Shown here: positions 45,919-54,719 of the stretch, piece after piece
Layout of the letters: the number at the start of each line of letters is the position of its first letter
Numbering within the stretch: the stretch's first letter is position 1
Assembly: GCA_958439205.1 (NCBI GenBank)
Contig: OY288189.1
Span: 1,875,001 to 1,939,000 of the forward strand
Origin: an uncultured Allorhizobium sp.
GTDB taxonomy: Bacteria > Pseudomonadota > Alphaproteobacteria > Rhizobiales > Rhizobiaceae
Reading direction: 5' to 3'
Length of the DNA: 64,000 nucleotides
Made by a program: the position numbers and the translations under genes
The notes under the pieces: generated by a model
The model's input: only the letters and a program-made list of their open reading frames with translations
Databases searched by the model: none
Told to the model about the DNA's origin: nothing

Positions 45919-46194
45919 CTAATGGCGATACTGCTGGATTCGGGTGGTGCGCAGGCCCGGCAGGCCGTGGTCGCTGATCGAAGACTGCCAGGAGAGGAAC
46001 TCCTCGACCGTCAGCGTGTAACGTTCACAGGCCTCTTCCAGGCTCAGCAGGCCGCCACGCACTGCCGCGACAACCTCAGCCTTGCGGCGGATCACCCAGC
46101 GGCGTGTATTGGCCGGCGGAAGATCGGCAATCGTCAGGGGGCTGCCATCGGGGCCGATGACATATTTCACTCGTGGGCGGATCATTTCGGTCAT
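45919..46194 (-). CDS. sciP: CtrA inhibitor SciP (DUF1153)
   Basis: A 91-residue helix-turn-helix protein of the DUF1153 family (MTEMIRPRVKYVIGPDGSPL, PPANTRRWVIRRKAEVVAAV, ISDHGLPGLRTTRIQQYRH). Caulobacter SciP has the same length and domain. It binds CtrA and blocks transcription of CtrA targets outside S-phase-linked windows. The gene lies 1.8 kb from ctrA. A degenerate CtrA box lies 53 bases upstream of its start. Confidence 0.9.
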   Translation of the reverse strand: MTEMIRPRVKYVIGPDGSPLTIADLPPANTRRWVIRRKAEVVAAVRGGLLSLEEACERYTLTVEEFLSWQSSISDHGLPGLRTTRIQQYRH

Positions 46195-46596
46195 TGGACT
46201 CTCTATACAAACTCAAGACCACACACCCGCATACTAGGACCGATGCTTTAAAATTTGCCTAAGCCCATTGTAAGCATTTGATAATAATTTTAGCGACGCA
46301 GCCGCGCCGGGATTCGCCCTTTTTGCTGCAACTTGAGTAAACTTGCGGCAATTGCATAGGAGTTATGCGAACGGCGCGACTGGTGCGCGTCGCGCATCTG
46401 TGGCATTGGGCGCTCATCAATATCCATGCCGAGGACGATCCGTCGTCCAGAAGGGCAACTGTCGCGCAAGTCGGCTCTCTTTTGAGCCGCAAGATCGGCG
46501 ACAGGCCCAGCTGATACCCGTTCCTTCATGGAACGACTCAATGTCCATAAATATTCAGATCCCGATCGGACGGAATGTTCGGTCGAAAGGAGTTGT
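46195..46596. other. Intergenic region between sciP and LuxR-type gene
   Basis: These 402 bases are A/T-rich near sciP (46240-46300), as expected for its promoter. A small open frame of 49 codons lies at 46365-46514 (starting MRTARLVRVAHLWHW) and has AGGAG only two bases before its ATG. I do not annotate it as a gene. No RNA gene is recognised. Confidence 0.5.
46248..46262. promoter_or_regulatory. Candidate CtrA box upstream of sciP
   Basis: TTAAAATTTGCCTAA fits TTAA-N7-TTAA at seven of eight positions. In Caulobacter, CtrA activates sciP, so a site here is expected, but a match in A/T-rich DNA is weak evidence alone. Confidence 0.4.
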
Positions 46597-47337
46597 ATGT
46601 TCAGGCCAACCGATGTGACGCACAGTCACAATCTTGGTGACGGCGCTGCCGTTTTTCAGAGTGAAGCGCTCTCCACGGGATCGTGGGGGCGTGATCTCTT
46701 TTCGCTGGGTCGTGCCCACGGGTTTCGTCACTGTCTTCTTGCCAGGTTTCCGAAGGCTGACAGCCCGGAATTTGCGGCCAATCTGATCGTCTGCACCTGG
46801 CCAGACGAGCTGCGATTGGCTTATGAGGCAGCCGAAGTCTACGCCGGAAGCCAGCTCGTTGCGCGCATCAAGCAGTCGATCCTGCCGATCTACACGGAGG
46901 ACAACCTCTTCCTCGGTACGCCAGGTTCGGAAGCGCGGCAGCCTGTGGCGCCGGTGTTCCAGCAGTTCGAGCTTGGCGCTCTCCTGGTCTACAGCCTGCA
47001 TGACCGGAACCAGACCCAGTATGTGCTGGTCCTTTCCGGACGTGCCAGCGCCCCCGACCGCAGAGAGATTGCTGAACTGCAGTTGAGCTTGATGGAGCTG
47101 CTCGATGCCGGCGTCGAGGCGCTCGTTCCACGGCTCGGCCCGAAGGAAAAGCTTTCCGCGCGCGAAATCGAATGTCTGCGCTGGTCGGCGGCGGGCAAGA
47201 GCAGCGACGAGATCGCGATCATTCTCGACATATCCAGCCACACCGTGGTCAGCTACCTCAAGAGCGCCATGCGCAAGCTCGAAGCGGTCAACCGGATGCA
47301 GGCGGTGGCCCGTGCCTGCCGCTACAGGCTGCTCTGA
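46597..47337 (+). CDS. LuxR-type transcription regulator (AHL-domain-like, possible solo)
   Basis: A 246-residue regulator. The N-terminal part (about 20-165) has the autoinducer-binding fold pattern (HGFRHCLLARFPKADSPEF, TWPDELRLAYEAAEVYAGSQ). The C-terminal LuxR helix-turn-helix is LSAREIECLRWSAAGKSSDE and DISSHTVVSYLKSAMRKLEA. The Asp-Pro pair that contacts acyl-homoserine lactones in TraR is replaced by Ser-Gln, so it probably does not bind AHL. It resembles the VisN/VisR type in architecture. Start 46597 follows AAAGGAG. No luxI-like gene is present. Confidence 0.82.
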   Translation: MFRPTDVTHSHNLGDGAAVFQSEALSTGSWGRDLFSLGRAHGFRHCLLARFPKADSPEFAANLIVCTWPDELRLAYEAAEVYAGSQLVARIKQSILPIYTEDNLFLGTPGSEARQPVAPVFQQFELGALLVYSLHDRNQTQYVLVLSGRASAPDRREIAELQLSLMELLDAGVEALVPRLGPKEKLSAREIECLRWSAAGKSSDEIAIILDISSHTVVSYLKSAMRKLEAVNRMQAVARACRYRLL

Positions 47338-47359
47338 GAGCGGATCTCTGCATTTGACA

Positions 47360-47388
47360 AAAGGCGCCACACGACCTGTGGCGCCTTT
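47360..47388. terminator. Bidirectional intrinsic terminator
   Basis: The 12-bp perfect stem AAAGGCGCCACA / TGTGGCGCCTTT with a five-base loop is flanked by A and T runs. It lies between the convergent LuxR-type and DUF2793 genes. Confidence 0.85.
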
Positions 47389-47402
47389 CGTCGTTTATGG
47401 TG

Positions 47403-48428
47403 TCAGAGCAGGGTCAGGTTGAGCTCCGTTTTTCCGTAGCCGAAGTCATATTGGATCGTGCCAAGATGGCGGAGTGAGAGGGTGTCGCCTGCGTCGAGCC
47501 AGACCAGAGCTACCGTGCTCGAGACACCTGCACCGCCGATATGGCTTGCAACATCGATCGAGCCATTGCGGCTGACATGGACGGTGTGGGTGCCGGTGCT
47601 GTTGGCGTCTACGGTCAGCGACAGAAGATAGAGACCAGACGCCGATACCACGAGCGGCCGCCCATTGCCGGAGGCAAGCGGAGAGCCGAGCGCGATATCG
47701 CCGCCCGAGAGATGCAGGACATCGAAGCCGGTGAAGCTGCCGGCCGCCGGGGTGAGTGTTGCCGTGTTGAGCGAGGCGCGGGCGTGAGGGCGCTGATCGT
47801 GGCGGACATAACCTTCCGGCGTGATGCTGACGGCCTGACGCCAGCCGGTCACGTCGCCGTTCACCTTGAGCGAGAAGCGGTCTTCCCCCGCAAGCCCCAT
47901 TTCGGCACGACCCTGCCAGTTCGACTGGAAAATGAGGCTCGCGGTCTCAGCCGTGCCCGACTTGTTGATCGTCAGGCGGTGGCTGTCGCCGGCATGGTTG
48001 AAGAGGCTTGCAGGCGAGGAGAGGGAGAGCCGGTTATAGCTGTCCGGCGTGGCGGCGATGCCCAGCCGCTCGAACTGAGCCTCAGAGGGGAGGGGCTGCT
48101 CGATCCAGTCACTGCCGTCGAAGAGTTTCAGTCTCTCTTCATCCAGGAAGACGGCGGTCCAGCCGGCACGCGGTGTGATGAAAATCCAGATGCCATCCTG
48201 GAAGAGGGCCAGCATGCCTTCCCGGCCGCTCCAGGCGCCGGTTGCGGGAGTGATGACCGAATGGATCTGGCCATCCAGGGGATCTGTCGGCGGGCTTGAG
48301 AGGCTGCTGGTGATGACGAGCTGCACGAGCGCGTCGAGGCGCTGCAGCACTTCATTGTGGGTCACATGCTTCTGCGCCTGTGCGGGCATGATGAAGGGCA
48401 AAGCGAGCTTGGTGGTCGTATCGGACAT
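47403..48428 (-). CDS. DUF2793 domain protein (phage/GTA tail-like)
   Basis: A 341-residue protein. The N-terminal DUF2793 domain (MSDTTTKLALPFIMPAQAQK, later NEVLQRLDALVQLVITS) is typical of proteins in gene-transfer-agent and prophage tail regions. The C-terminal part is beta-rich (LHLSGGDIALGSPLASGNG, YLLSLTVDANSTGTHTVHVS), possibly a receptor- or glycan-binding module. No other phage genes are nearby, so it may act alone as a surface protein or be a relic. The start has AAGGAGAG upstream. Confidence 0.75.
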   Translation of the reverse strand: MSDTTTKLALPFIMPAQAQKHVTHNEVLQRLDALVQLVITSSLSSPPTDPLDGQIHSVITPATGAWSGREGMLALFQDGIWIFITPRAGWTAVFLDEERLKLFDGSDWIEQPLPSEAQFERLGIAATPDSYNRLSLSSPASLFNHAGDSHRLTINKSGTAETASLIFQSNWQGRAEMGLAGEDRFSLKVNGDVTGWRQAVSITPEGYVRHDQRPHARASLNTATLTPAAGSFTGFDVLHLSGGDIALGSPLASGNGRPLVVSASGLYLLSLTVDANSTGTHTVHVSRNGSIDVASHIGGAGVSSTVALVWLDAGDTLSLRHLGTIQYDFGYGKTELNLTLL

Positions 48429-48553
48429 CGTCTCTCCTTTTCGTTTGGCTGCCAGGTGCAGCGCGGGTTCGAAGGGAGAATTCTCGGGCATGCCTGAAGG
48501 CGGGGGACGAAAATCGCATGCCCCCGTTGAATTTGCTCACTCTTTCCTGAAAT

Positions 48554-49378
48554 TCATCCCCGCTCTTGCGGGCGCCCAGTTGCAATGAAGGCCGGATTTT
48601 CGAAGGGACGCAGGCCCATCAGGCGCTTGCCATAGGTGAGCGGTGCACCGTCCTCGGTCGCCACCATGCCGCCTGCGGCCCGCAACACGGCATCGCCGGC
48701 TGCCGTATCCCATTCCATGGTGGGGCTGAAGCGGGGATAGATGTCGGCCACGCCTTCGGCGACGAGGCAGAACTTGAGCGAAGAGCCGACCGCCTTGCGC
48801 TCCAGGATCTCTGCCTTCTTGATGTAGGCGTCGGTCGCATCGCAATTGTGGGAGCGGGAAACGAGTGCCGAGGGTGAGGCGTGTTTCTGCCTGACAGCGA
48901 TCGGATAGCGGGCGGAGACGCGGTCCAGATCGTCTATCACCAGTTTCTCGGCCTTGCCGGAGCCTCCGAGATAGAGCGTGGAGAGCGCCGGGGCATGGAC
49001 CACGCCGAGGGTGGGGGTGCCGTTTTCGATCAGCGCGATGTTGACCGTGAAGTCGTCATGGCCGCCGATGAATTCACGGGTGCCGTCGAGCGGATCGACC
49101 AGGATGAAGCGCCCGCCGCTGACATCGGGGATACGGCCGGCGGCGACTTCTTCCTCTGCGACCACGGGTATGTCTGGCAAATCGCGGGCGAGCGCTTCGA
49201 GGATCAGCCGTTCTGCGGCCTCATCTGCTTCCGTCACAGGTGACTTGTCACCCTTGATGCGCACCTTTGCGCCGGCGCGGTAGATGTCGAGAATCACGCG
49301 GCCAGCGGCAATCGCGCTTTCCTCGAACAGTCTCAGAATGTCTGTCGTCTGATGCACCTGAACCGGGCTCCCGATCAT
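48554..49378 (-). CDS. cysQ: 3'(2'),5'-bisphosphate nucleotidase
   Basis: A 274-residue inositol-monophosphatase-fold enzyme hydrolysing 3'-phosphoadenosine 5'-phosphate, a by-product of sulfate assimilation. The metal sites are VVAEEEVAAG, VDPLDGTREFIGG and the C-terminal WDTAAGDAVLRAAGG. Start 49378 follows CCGGAGTG. An extension to 49489 is rejected. It lies divergent from the soxBDAG operon, with 199 bases between them. Confidence 0.92.
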   Translation of the reverse strand: MIGSPVQVHQTTDILRLFEESAIAAGRVILDIYRAGAKVRIKGDKSPVTEADEAAERLILEALARDLPDIPVVAEEEVAAGRIPDVSGGRFILVDPLDGTREFIGGHDDFTVNIALIENGTPTLGVVHAPALSTLYLGGSGKAEKLVIDDLDRVSARYPIAVRQKHASPSALVSRSHNCDATDAYIKKAEILERKAVGSSLKFCLVAEGVADIYPRFSPTMEWDTAAGDAVLRAAGGMVATEDGAPLTYGKRLMGLRPFENPAFIATGRPQERG

Positions 49379-49577
49379 GTCACACTCCGGTTTACTGCCA
49401 TGGCCCGCCGTTTGGAAGTGCGCCTTGCCGCAGCACGGCAAAGCCGGCTGATGTTTCTGTGCTGCACTGCGAGCAAACCTGTGTTCCATGTCTCAAACAG
49501 CATAGTTTTTGTCCTGATCGCGCTTGCTCTTTGTGACGCCTATGCGAATGTGACGCGACATTTGCAGAGGTTGTTCG

Positions 49578-50831
49578 ATGCGTTATTCCGCCCTTTCGAT
49601 CTTCCGCCAGGCGCTTTCCGGCAACCGGAACTGGGCGCCGATGTGGCGTGAGCCGCAGCCGAAACCGCATTACGACGTTGTTATCGTCGGAGGCGGCGGA
49701 CATGGTCTTTCCACCGCCTATTACCTCGCCAAGGAATTTGGCATCACCAATGTCGCTGTCATCGAGAAGGGCTATCTCGGCGGCGGCAATGTCGGGCGAA
49801 ACACGACGATCATCCGCTCGAATTACATGCTGGAGGGCAACGAGCCCTTCTACGAACTGTCGATGAAGCTGTGGGAAGGCCTGGAGCAGGACTTCAACTA
49901 CAATGCCATGGTTTCGCAGCGCGGGATCGTCAATCTCTTCCATACCGATGGCCAGCGGGACGCCTATGCGCGGCGCGGCAATGCGATGATGATGCATGGG
50001 GTGGCTGCCGAACTGCTCGACCGCGAGCAGGTGCGCCAGATGATGCCGTATCTGAATTTCGACCATGCGCGTTTCCCGATCTTGGGTGCCCTCCTGCAGA
50101 AGCGCGGGGGGACGGCCCGCCATGACGCGGTTGCCTGGGGTTATGGGCGCGGTGCGGACGAGCGCGGCGTCGATCTGATCCAGCATTGTGAGGTGACCGG
50201 CATCCGCCGCGACGAGCTTGGCCAGGTCACCGGGGTCGAGACGACCAAGGGCTTCATCGGCTGCAACAAGCTGGCGCTCGCCACGGCCGGGCACACATCC
50301 GTCACCGGCAAGATGGCGGGGCTGGACCTTCCGATCGAGACACATGTGCTGCAGGCCTTCGTGTCGGAAGGCATCAAGCCCGTGATCGACAACGTCATCA
50401 CCTATGGTGCCGGGCACTTCTATATCTCGCAGTCCGACAAGGGCGGCTTGGTCTTCGGCGCTGACATCGACTACTATTCTTCCTACGCCCAGCGCGGCAA
50501 TCTCGCGACCGTCGAGCATACGATCGAGGAGGGCGTGTCGCTGATCCCCGGTCTCTCTCGCGTTCGGGTGCTGCGGTCCTGGGGTGGCGCCATGGACATG
50601 TCGATGGATGGCTCGCCGATCATCGACCGCACGCCAATCGACAATCTCTACCTGAATTGCGGCTGGTGTTACGGCGGCTTCAAGGCGACGCCGGCCTCCG
50701 GCTTCTGCTTTGCCCATCTGATCGCGAAGAACGAAGCCCATCCCGTGGCCCGCCTCTTGCGCCTTGATCGCTTCGAACGCGGCTTTGCCGTCGACGAAGG
50801 CGGCAAGGGCCCCCAACCGAACCTGCATTGA
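49578..50831 (+). CDS. soxB: Sarcosine oxidase, beta subunit
   Basis: FAD and FMN-bearing subunit (417 residues) of heterotetrameric sarcosine oxidase, which oxidises sarcosine to glycine and formaldehyde or, with tetrahydrofolate, methylene-THF. The N-terminal Rossmann motif is DVVIVGGGGHGLSTAYYLA. The covalent FMN site His is in GTARHDAVAWGYGRG, and SWGGAMDMSMDGSPIIDR is a further family block. It is first in the operon soxB-soxD-soxA-soxG. The A/T-rich DNA between 49480 and 49560 may hold the promoter. Confidence 0.97.
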   Translation: MRYSALSIFRQALSGNRNWAPMWREPQPKPHYDVVIVGGGGHGLSTAYYLAKEFGITNVAVIEKGYLGGGNVGRNTTIIRSNYMLEGNEPFYELSMKLWEGLEQDFNYNAMVSQRGIVNLFHTDGQRDAYARRGNAMMMHGVAAELLDREQVRQMMPYLNFDHARFPILGALLQKRGGTARHDAVAWGYGRGADERGVDLIQHCEVTGIRRDELGQVTGVETTKGFIGCNKLALATAGHTSVTGKMAGLDLPIETHVLQAFVSEGIKPVIDNVITYGAGHFYISQSDKGGLVFGADIDYYSSYAQRGNLATVEHTIEEGVSLIPGLSRVRVLRSWGGAMDMSMDGSPIIDRTPIDNLYLNCGWCYGGFKATPASGFCFAHLIAKNEAHPVARLLRLDRFERGFAVDEGGKGPQPNLH

Positions 50832-50840
50832 GACATCGCC

Positions 50841-51122
50841 ATGGCAAGCCTGATCACCTGTCCGCATTGCGGTGTCCGTCCCAAGGAAGAGTTCAGCATT
50901 CGCGGTGATGCCAGCCCGGTCCGCCCGGCCGCCGGCGCGCCTGACGATGCCTGGTATCGTTACGTTTTCATCCGTGACAATCCGAAGGGCCGGATTACCG
51001 AGCACTGGCACCATTCGGCCGGCTGCCGCCGCTGGCTGGTGGTGGAGCGCGACAATGCTGCGAGCCACGAGGTCTATAGCGTGACCGATGCGAGCGATTA
51101 CGCGAAGGAGGCCTCGCGATGA
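50841..51122 (+). CDS. soxD: Sarcosine oxidase, delta subunit
   Basis: Small zinc-binding subunit of 93 residues. The metal ligands Cys 7 and Cys 10 (ITCPHCGVR) and the C-terminal HWHHSAGCRRWLVVERD (a His and Cys 62) are as expected. It lies nine bases after soxB and overlaps soxA by four bases (ATGA), so the operon is translationally coupled. Confidence 0.96.
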   Translation: MASLITCPHCGVRPKEEFSIRGDASPVRPAAGAPDDAWYRYVFIRDNPKGRITEHWHHSAGCRRWLVVERDNAASHEVYSVTDASDYAKEASR

Positions 51123-54076
51123 CCGGTTACCGGCTTTCCTCCGGCGGGCTCGTCAATCGCGCCCGTACGCTTTCCTTCTCGTTCGATGGTCAGACCTATA
51201 CCGGCTATGAGGGCGATACGCTGGCCTCTGCGCTGATCGCCAATGATCAGCTGCTGGTCGGGCGCTCCTTCAAGTATCACCGTCCGCGCGGGATCGTCAC
51301 GGCAGGTTCTGCCGAGCCGAATGCGCTGGTCACGATCGGCAGCGAAGGGCGCACCGAGCCGAATACGCGCGCCACCGTCGCTGAGCTCTATCAGGGGCTC
51401 GAAGCCAATAGCCAGAACCGCTGGCCGTCGCTGAAATACGACATCGGCGCGGTCAACAGCCTGTTGTCGCCGTTCCTCTCGGCCGGCTTCTACTACAAGA
51501 CCTTCATGTGGCCGAAGGCCTTCTGGGAAAAGCTCTACGAGCCGATCATCCGGAAAGCCGCCGGCCTCGGCAAGACGCCGTTCATCGCCGATCCCGATCG
51601 CTACGAAAAGGCCTGGGCGCATTGCGACCTGCTGGTGATCGGCGCCGGTCCGGCTGGCCTGATGGCGGCGCGGGCTGCGGCGCGCGCGGGGCTTCGCGTC
51701 ATTCTGGCGGATGAAGGGTTCCGCCTTGGTGGTTCCCTGCTGTCCGAGCGCGTCACCGTCGGCGGCGTGCCGGCGGCCGAGTATGCGGCCTCGGTCATCG
51801 AGGAGCTGAAGAGCCTTTCCAACGTCACGCTGATGCCGCGCACCACCGTGTTCGGCTGGTATGACGACAATGTCTTCGGCGCCGTCGAAAAGGTGCAGAA
51901 GCATGTCGCGCAGCCGTCGGGCGAGCTGCCAGTGGAACGCGTCTGGCGCATCGTTGCCAAGCGGGCGATCCTGGCGTCGGGTGCGGAAGAGCGGCCGCTG
52001 GTCTTCGGCGGCAACGATAAGCCGGGCGTCATGACCTCAGGCGCTGTCAGGACCTATCTCAATCGCTATGGCGTGGCCGCAGGCCAGAACGTCGCCATCT
52101 TCACCAATGGTGGTGCGGGTTATCGCACAGCGGCCGATCTTGTCGCGTCCGGTGTTGGTATCGCTGCCATCATCGACGGGCGTGCGCAGTCTTCGGATGT
52201 TGCGCCATCAGGCGTGCGGGTCATCCGCGGTGGCTCCGTCATCGACACCAAGGGCACCTACCGGATCAAGGGACTGATTGCAGAACGCGTCGGCCACCAG
52301 GAAGAGATCGCCTGCGATGCGCTGGCGATGAACGGTGGCTATAGCCCGATCGTGCATCTCGCCTGCCAGCGCGGCGCAAAGCCCACCTGGTCGGACGAGC
52401 ATCAGGCGTTTCTGGCGCCCGATGTGGGGCAGGGGTTGCGCATCGCCGGCTCGGCTGCCGGTTACGCCTCGCTTGCCGCCGTCTTGCGCGATGGCGCTGA
52501 CAAGGCGCATGAGGCGATCAGCGATCTCGGCCGGCTTGTCGGCACGGTCGACGTGCCCGAGGTCGAGGGTGAATTCGATGCGAGCTTTGCGCCGCTCTGG
52601 TATGTGCCGGGCGCCAAGTCCAAGGCGTTCGTCGACTTCCAGAACGACGTGCATGTGAAGGACCTGAGCCTTGCCCAGCGCGAGGCCATGGGCCATGTCG
52701 AGCATACTAAGCGCTACACGACCGGCGGCATGGCGACCGACCAGGGCAAACTCGGCAATGTCGCAACGATCGGCATCATGGCCGGTATGCGTGGTGTCTC
52801 GCCAGCCGAGATCGGCACGACTACCTTCCGGCCCTTTTACACGCCCGTCTCCTTCGGGGCGATGGCGGGCACCTCGCGCGGCGAAAATTCGCGGCCCGTG
52901 CGCACCTCGCCGCTGCACGGCTGGGCGAAGCGCAACGGTGCCGTCTTCGTCGAATCCGGCCTCTGGTATCGCTCTTCCTGGTTCCCGCGCGACGGCGAGA
53001 AGACCTGGCGCGAGGCGGTCGACCGGGAAGTGCTGAATATCAGGGCCAATGCCGGGATCTGCGATGTCTCGACGCTCGGCAAGATCGAGATCTTCGGCAA
53101 GGACGCCGCCGAATTCCTCAACCGGATCTATTCCAATGCCTTCCTCAAGCTGCCGGTCGGCAAGGCGCGTTATGGCCTGATGCTGCGCGAAGACGGGATG
53201 ATCTATGACGACGGCACGACGAGCCGTTTTTCGGACGAGCATTTCTTCATGACCACGACGACGGCCTATGCCGGCGAGGTGATGACGCATCTGGAATTCT
53301 GCGCCCAGGTTCTCTGGCCGGATCTCGATGTGCGCTTCGTCTCCTCCAGCGATCAGTGGGCGCAGATGTCGGTTGCAGGCCCCAAGGCGCGGATCATCCT
53401 CGAACAGATCATCGAAGACGATATCTCCGACGAGGCTTTCCCCTTCCTCTCGGCCCGCGAAGTGCTGCTCAAAGGTGGACTGAAAGCGCGGCTGTTCCGC
53501 ATCTCCTTCTCCGGCGAACTCGCCTTCGAAGTGGCGGTGCCGGCGAATTACGGCGAGGCGGTCGCCGATGCGATCATGGCCGCCGGCAAGCCACATGGCA
53601 TCTGCGCCTACGGTGTCGAGGCGCTGAACGTGCTGCGGATCGAGAAGGGCTTCATCACCCATAGCGAAATCGATGGGCGCACGACGCCCGACGATGTGGG
53701 CTTGGGCAAGATGTTCTCGACGCAGAAGGCGGATTTCATCGGCAAGCGGCTGTCCAGCCGTTTCGGCCTGACCGCTGCCGACCGTCCGCAGCTTGTCGGC
53801 CTGAAGCCTGTCGATCGCGAAAAGAGTTTCGCCGCCGGCGCGCATCTACTGAAGGAAAACGTCAAGCCGTCGACGCTGAACGACCAGGGCTGGGTGTCGT
53901 CCGTCTGCCATTCGCCGACGCTCGGGCACACGATCGGCCTTGCCTTCCTGAAATCCGGCCGCGAACGGCTGGGTGAAAAGGTCGTGGTCTGGGATGGCTT
54001 GCGCGGCGGGGAAGTGCTGGCCGAGGTCGTCAGCCCCGTCTTCTACGACCCCGACAACAAGAAACTGAACCTGTGA
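51119..54076 (+). CDS. soxA: Sarcosine oxidase, alpha subunit
   Basis: Large subunit of 985 residues. An N-terminal ferredoxin-like domain (GYEGDTLASALIANDQLLVG) precedes the NAD/FAD-type Rossmann region (LLVIGAGPAGLMAARAAARA, around residue 175). A central domain follows, and the C-terminal half (about 600-985) has the GcvT-like tetrahydrofolate-binding fold (GICDVSTLGKIEIFGKDAAE, SGELAFEVAVPANYGEAVAD). The folate domain captures the formaldehyde unit as methylene-THF. It lies in the operon between soxD and soxG. Confidence 0.97.
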   Translation: MTGYRLSSGGLVNRARTLSFSFDGQTYTGYEGDTLASALIANDQLLVGRSFKYHRPRGIVTAGSAEPNALVTIGSEGRTEPNTRATVAELYQGLEANSQNRWPSLKYDIGAVNSLLSPFLSAGFYYKTFMWPKAFWEKLYEPIIRKAAGLGKTPFIADPDRYEKAWAHCDLLVIGAGPAGLMAARAAARAGLRVILADEGFRLGGSLLSERVTVGGVPAAEYAASVIEELKSLSNVTLMPRTTVFGWYDDNVFGAVEKVQKHVAQPSGELPVERVWRIVAKRAILASGAEERPLVFGGNDKPGVMTSGAVRTYLNRYGVAAGQNVAIFTNGGAGYRTAADLVASGVGIAAIIDGRAQSSDVAPSGVRVIRGGSVIDTKGTYRIKGLIAERVGHQEEIACDALAMNGGYSPIVHLACQRGAKPTWSDEHQAFLAPDVGQGLRIAGSAAGYASLAAVLRDGADKAHEAISDLGRLVGTVDVPEVEGEFDASFAPLWYVPGAKSKAFVDFQNDVHVKDLSLAQREAMGHVEHTKRYTTGGMATDQGKLGNVATIGIMAGMRGVSPAEIGTTTFRPFYTPVSFGAMAGTSRGENSRPVRTSPLHGWAKRNGAVFVESGLWYRSSWFPRDGEKTWREAVDREVLNIRANAGICDVSTLGKIEIFGKDAAEFLNRIYSNAFLKLPVGKARYGLMLREDGMIYDDGTTSRFSDEHFFMTTTTAYAGEVMTHLEFCAQVLWPDLDVRFVSSSDQWAQMSVAGPKARIILEQIIEDDISDEAFPFLSAREVLLKGGLKARLFRISFSGELAFEVAVPANYGEAVADAIMAAGKPHGICAYGVEALNVLRIEKGFITHSEIDGRTTPDDVGLGKMFSTQKADFIGKRLSSRFGLTAADRPQLVGLKPVDREKSFAAGAHLLKENVKPSTLNDQGWVSSVCHSPTLGHTIGLAFLKSGRERLGEKVVVWDGLRGGEVLAEVVSPVFYDPDNKKLNL

Positions 54077-54086
54077 GGATCCTGCC

Positions 54087-54638
54087 ATGCCGGTGACCTA
54101 TGCCGCCCGTCACGTGCTCGAGGACCACATTTCCGGTTTCGAGGCGACGCCCAATCCGCATCATCTCGCCATTCTGCGCGCGGTCTCCGTCTTTTCCGTG
54201 CTCGCCCATCCGGGCCATGAGGCCGATATCGACGAGGCGCTGACCAATCTCGAAGATGTGCATGTTCGCGTCTGCGGGCCCGGCGAGTGGCTCGTGCTCA
54301 GCGAGACGGTCGCCGCCGATACGATTGCCCGGCAGCTGGCAGACCTAGGGGCGAGCCGCGCGTCGTTCGTCGATCAGAGCGACGGGCGCGTCGTGCTGCG
54401 GATTCACGGACCAAAGGTGCGATCGATCCTCGCCAAATGCACGGCGCTTGACCTGCATGCCGACCTGTTCGAAATCGGCCAGTCGACCAACTGCCAGATC
54501 TGCCATGTCGCCGCCAACCTCGCCCGCACGGGTCAGGATAGCTTCGAAATCATCGTGATGCGCAGCTTTGCGGGCTTCCTGTTCGACGAGGTTCGCGAGA
54601 TGGGGCGGGAGTTTGCGTTGACGGCGGGGTTTGCGTGA
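54087..54638 (+). CDS. soxG: Sarcosine oxidase, gamma subunit
   Basis: A 183-residue subunit that packs against the folate domain of the alpha subunit. GPGEWLVLSETVAADTIARQ and the Arg/Lys-bearing block VDQSDGRVVLRIHGPKVRSI match the SoxG family. Its C-terminal sequence IVMRSFAGFLFDEVREMG is also characteristic. Start 54087 follows GAGGA. It is the last gene of the operon. The metallophosphoesterase gene starts 81 bases later. Confidence 0.94.
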   Translation: MPVTYAARHVLEDHISGFEATPNPHHLAILRAVSVFSVLAHPGHEADIDEALTNLEDVHVRVCGPGEWLVLSETVAADTIARQLADLGASRASFVDQSDGRVVLRIHGPKVRSILAKCTALDLHADLFEIGQSTNCQICHVAANLARTGQDSFEIIVMRSFAGFLFDEVREMGREFALTAGFA

Positions 54639-54719
54639 CACTCTCCGTGCAGAGATCGTTTTAGATGTGAACCGGCAGGGACTTTTCGCCGTTATCGAAG
54701 CAAAGGATCCCCCGCCCGC

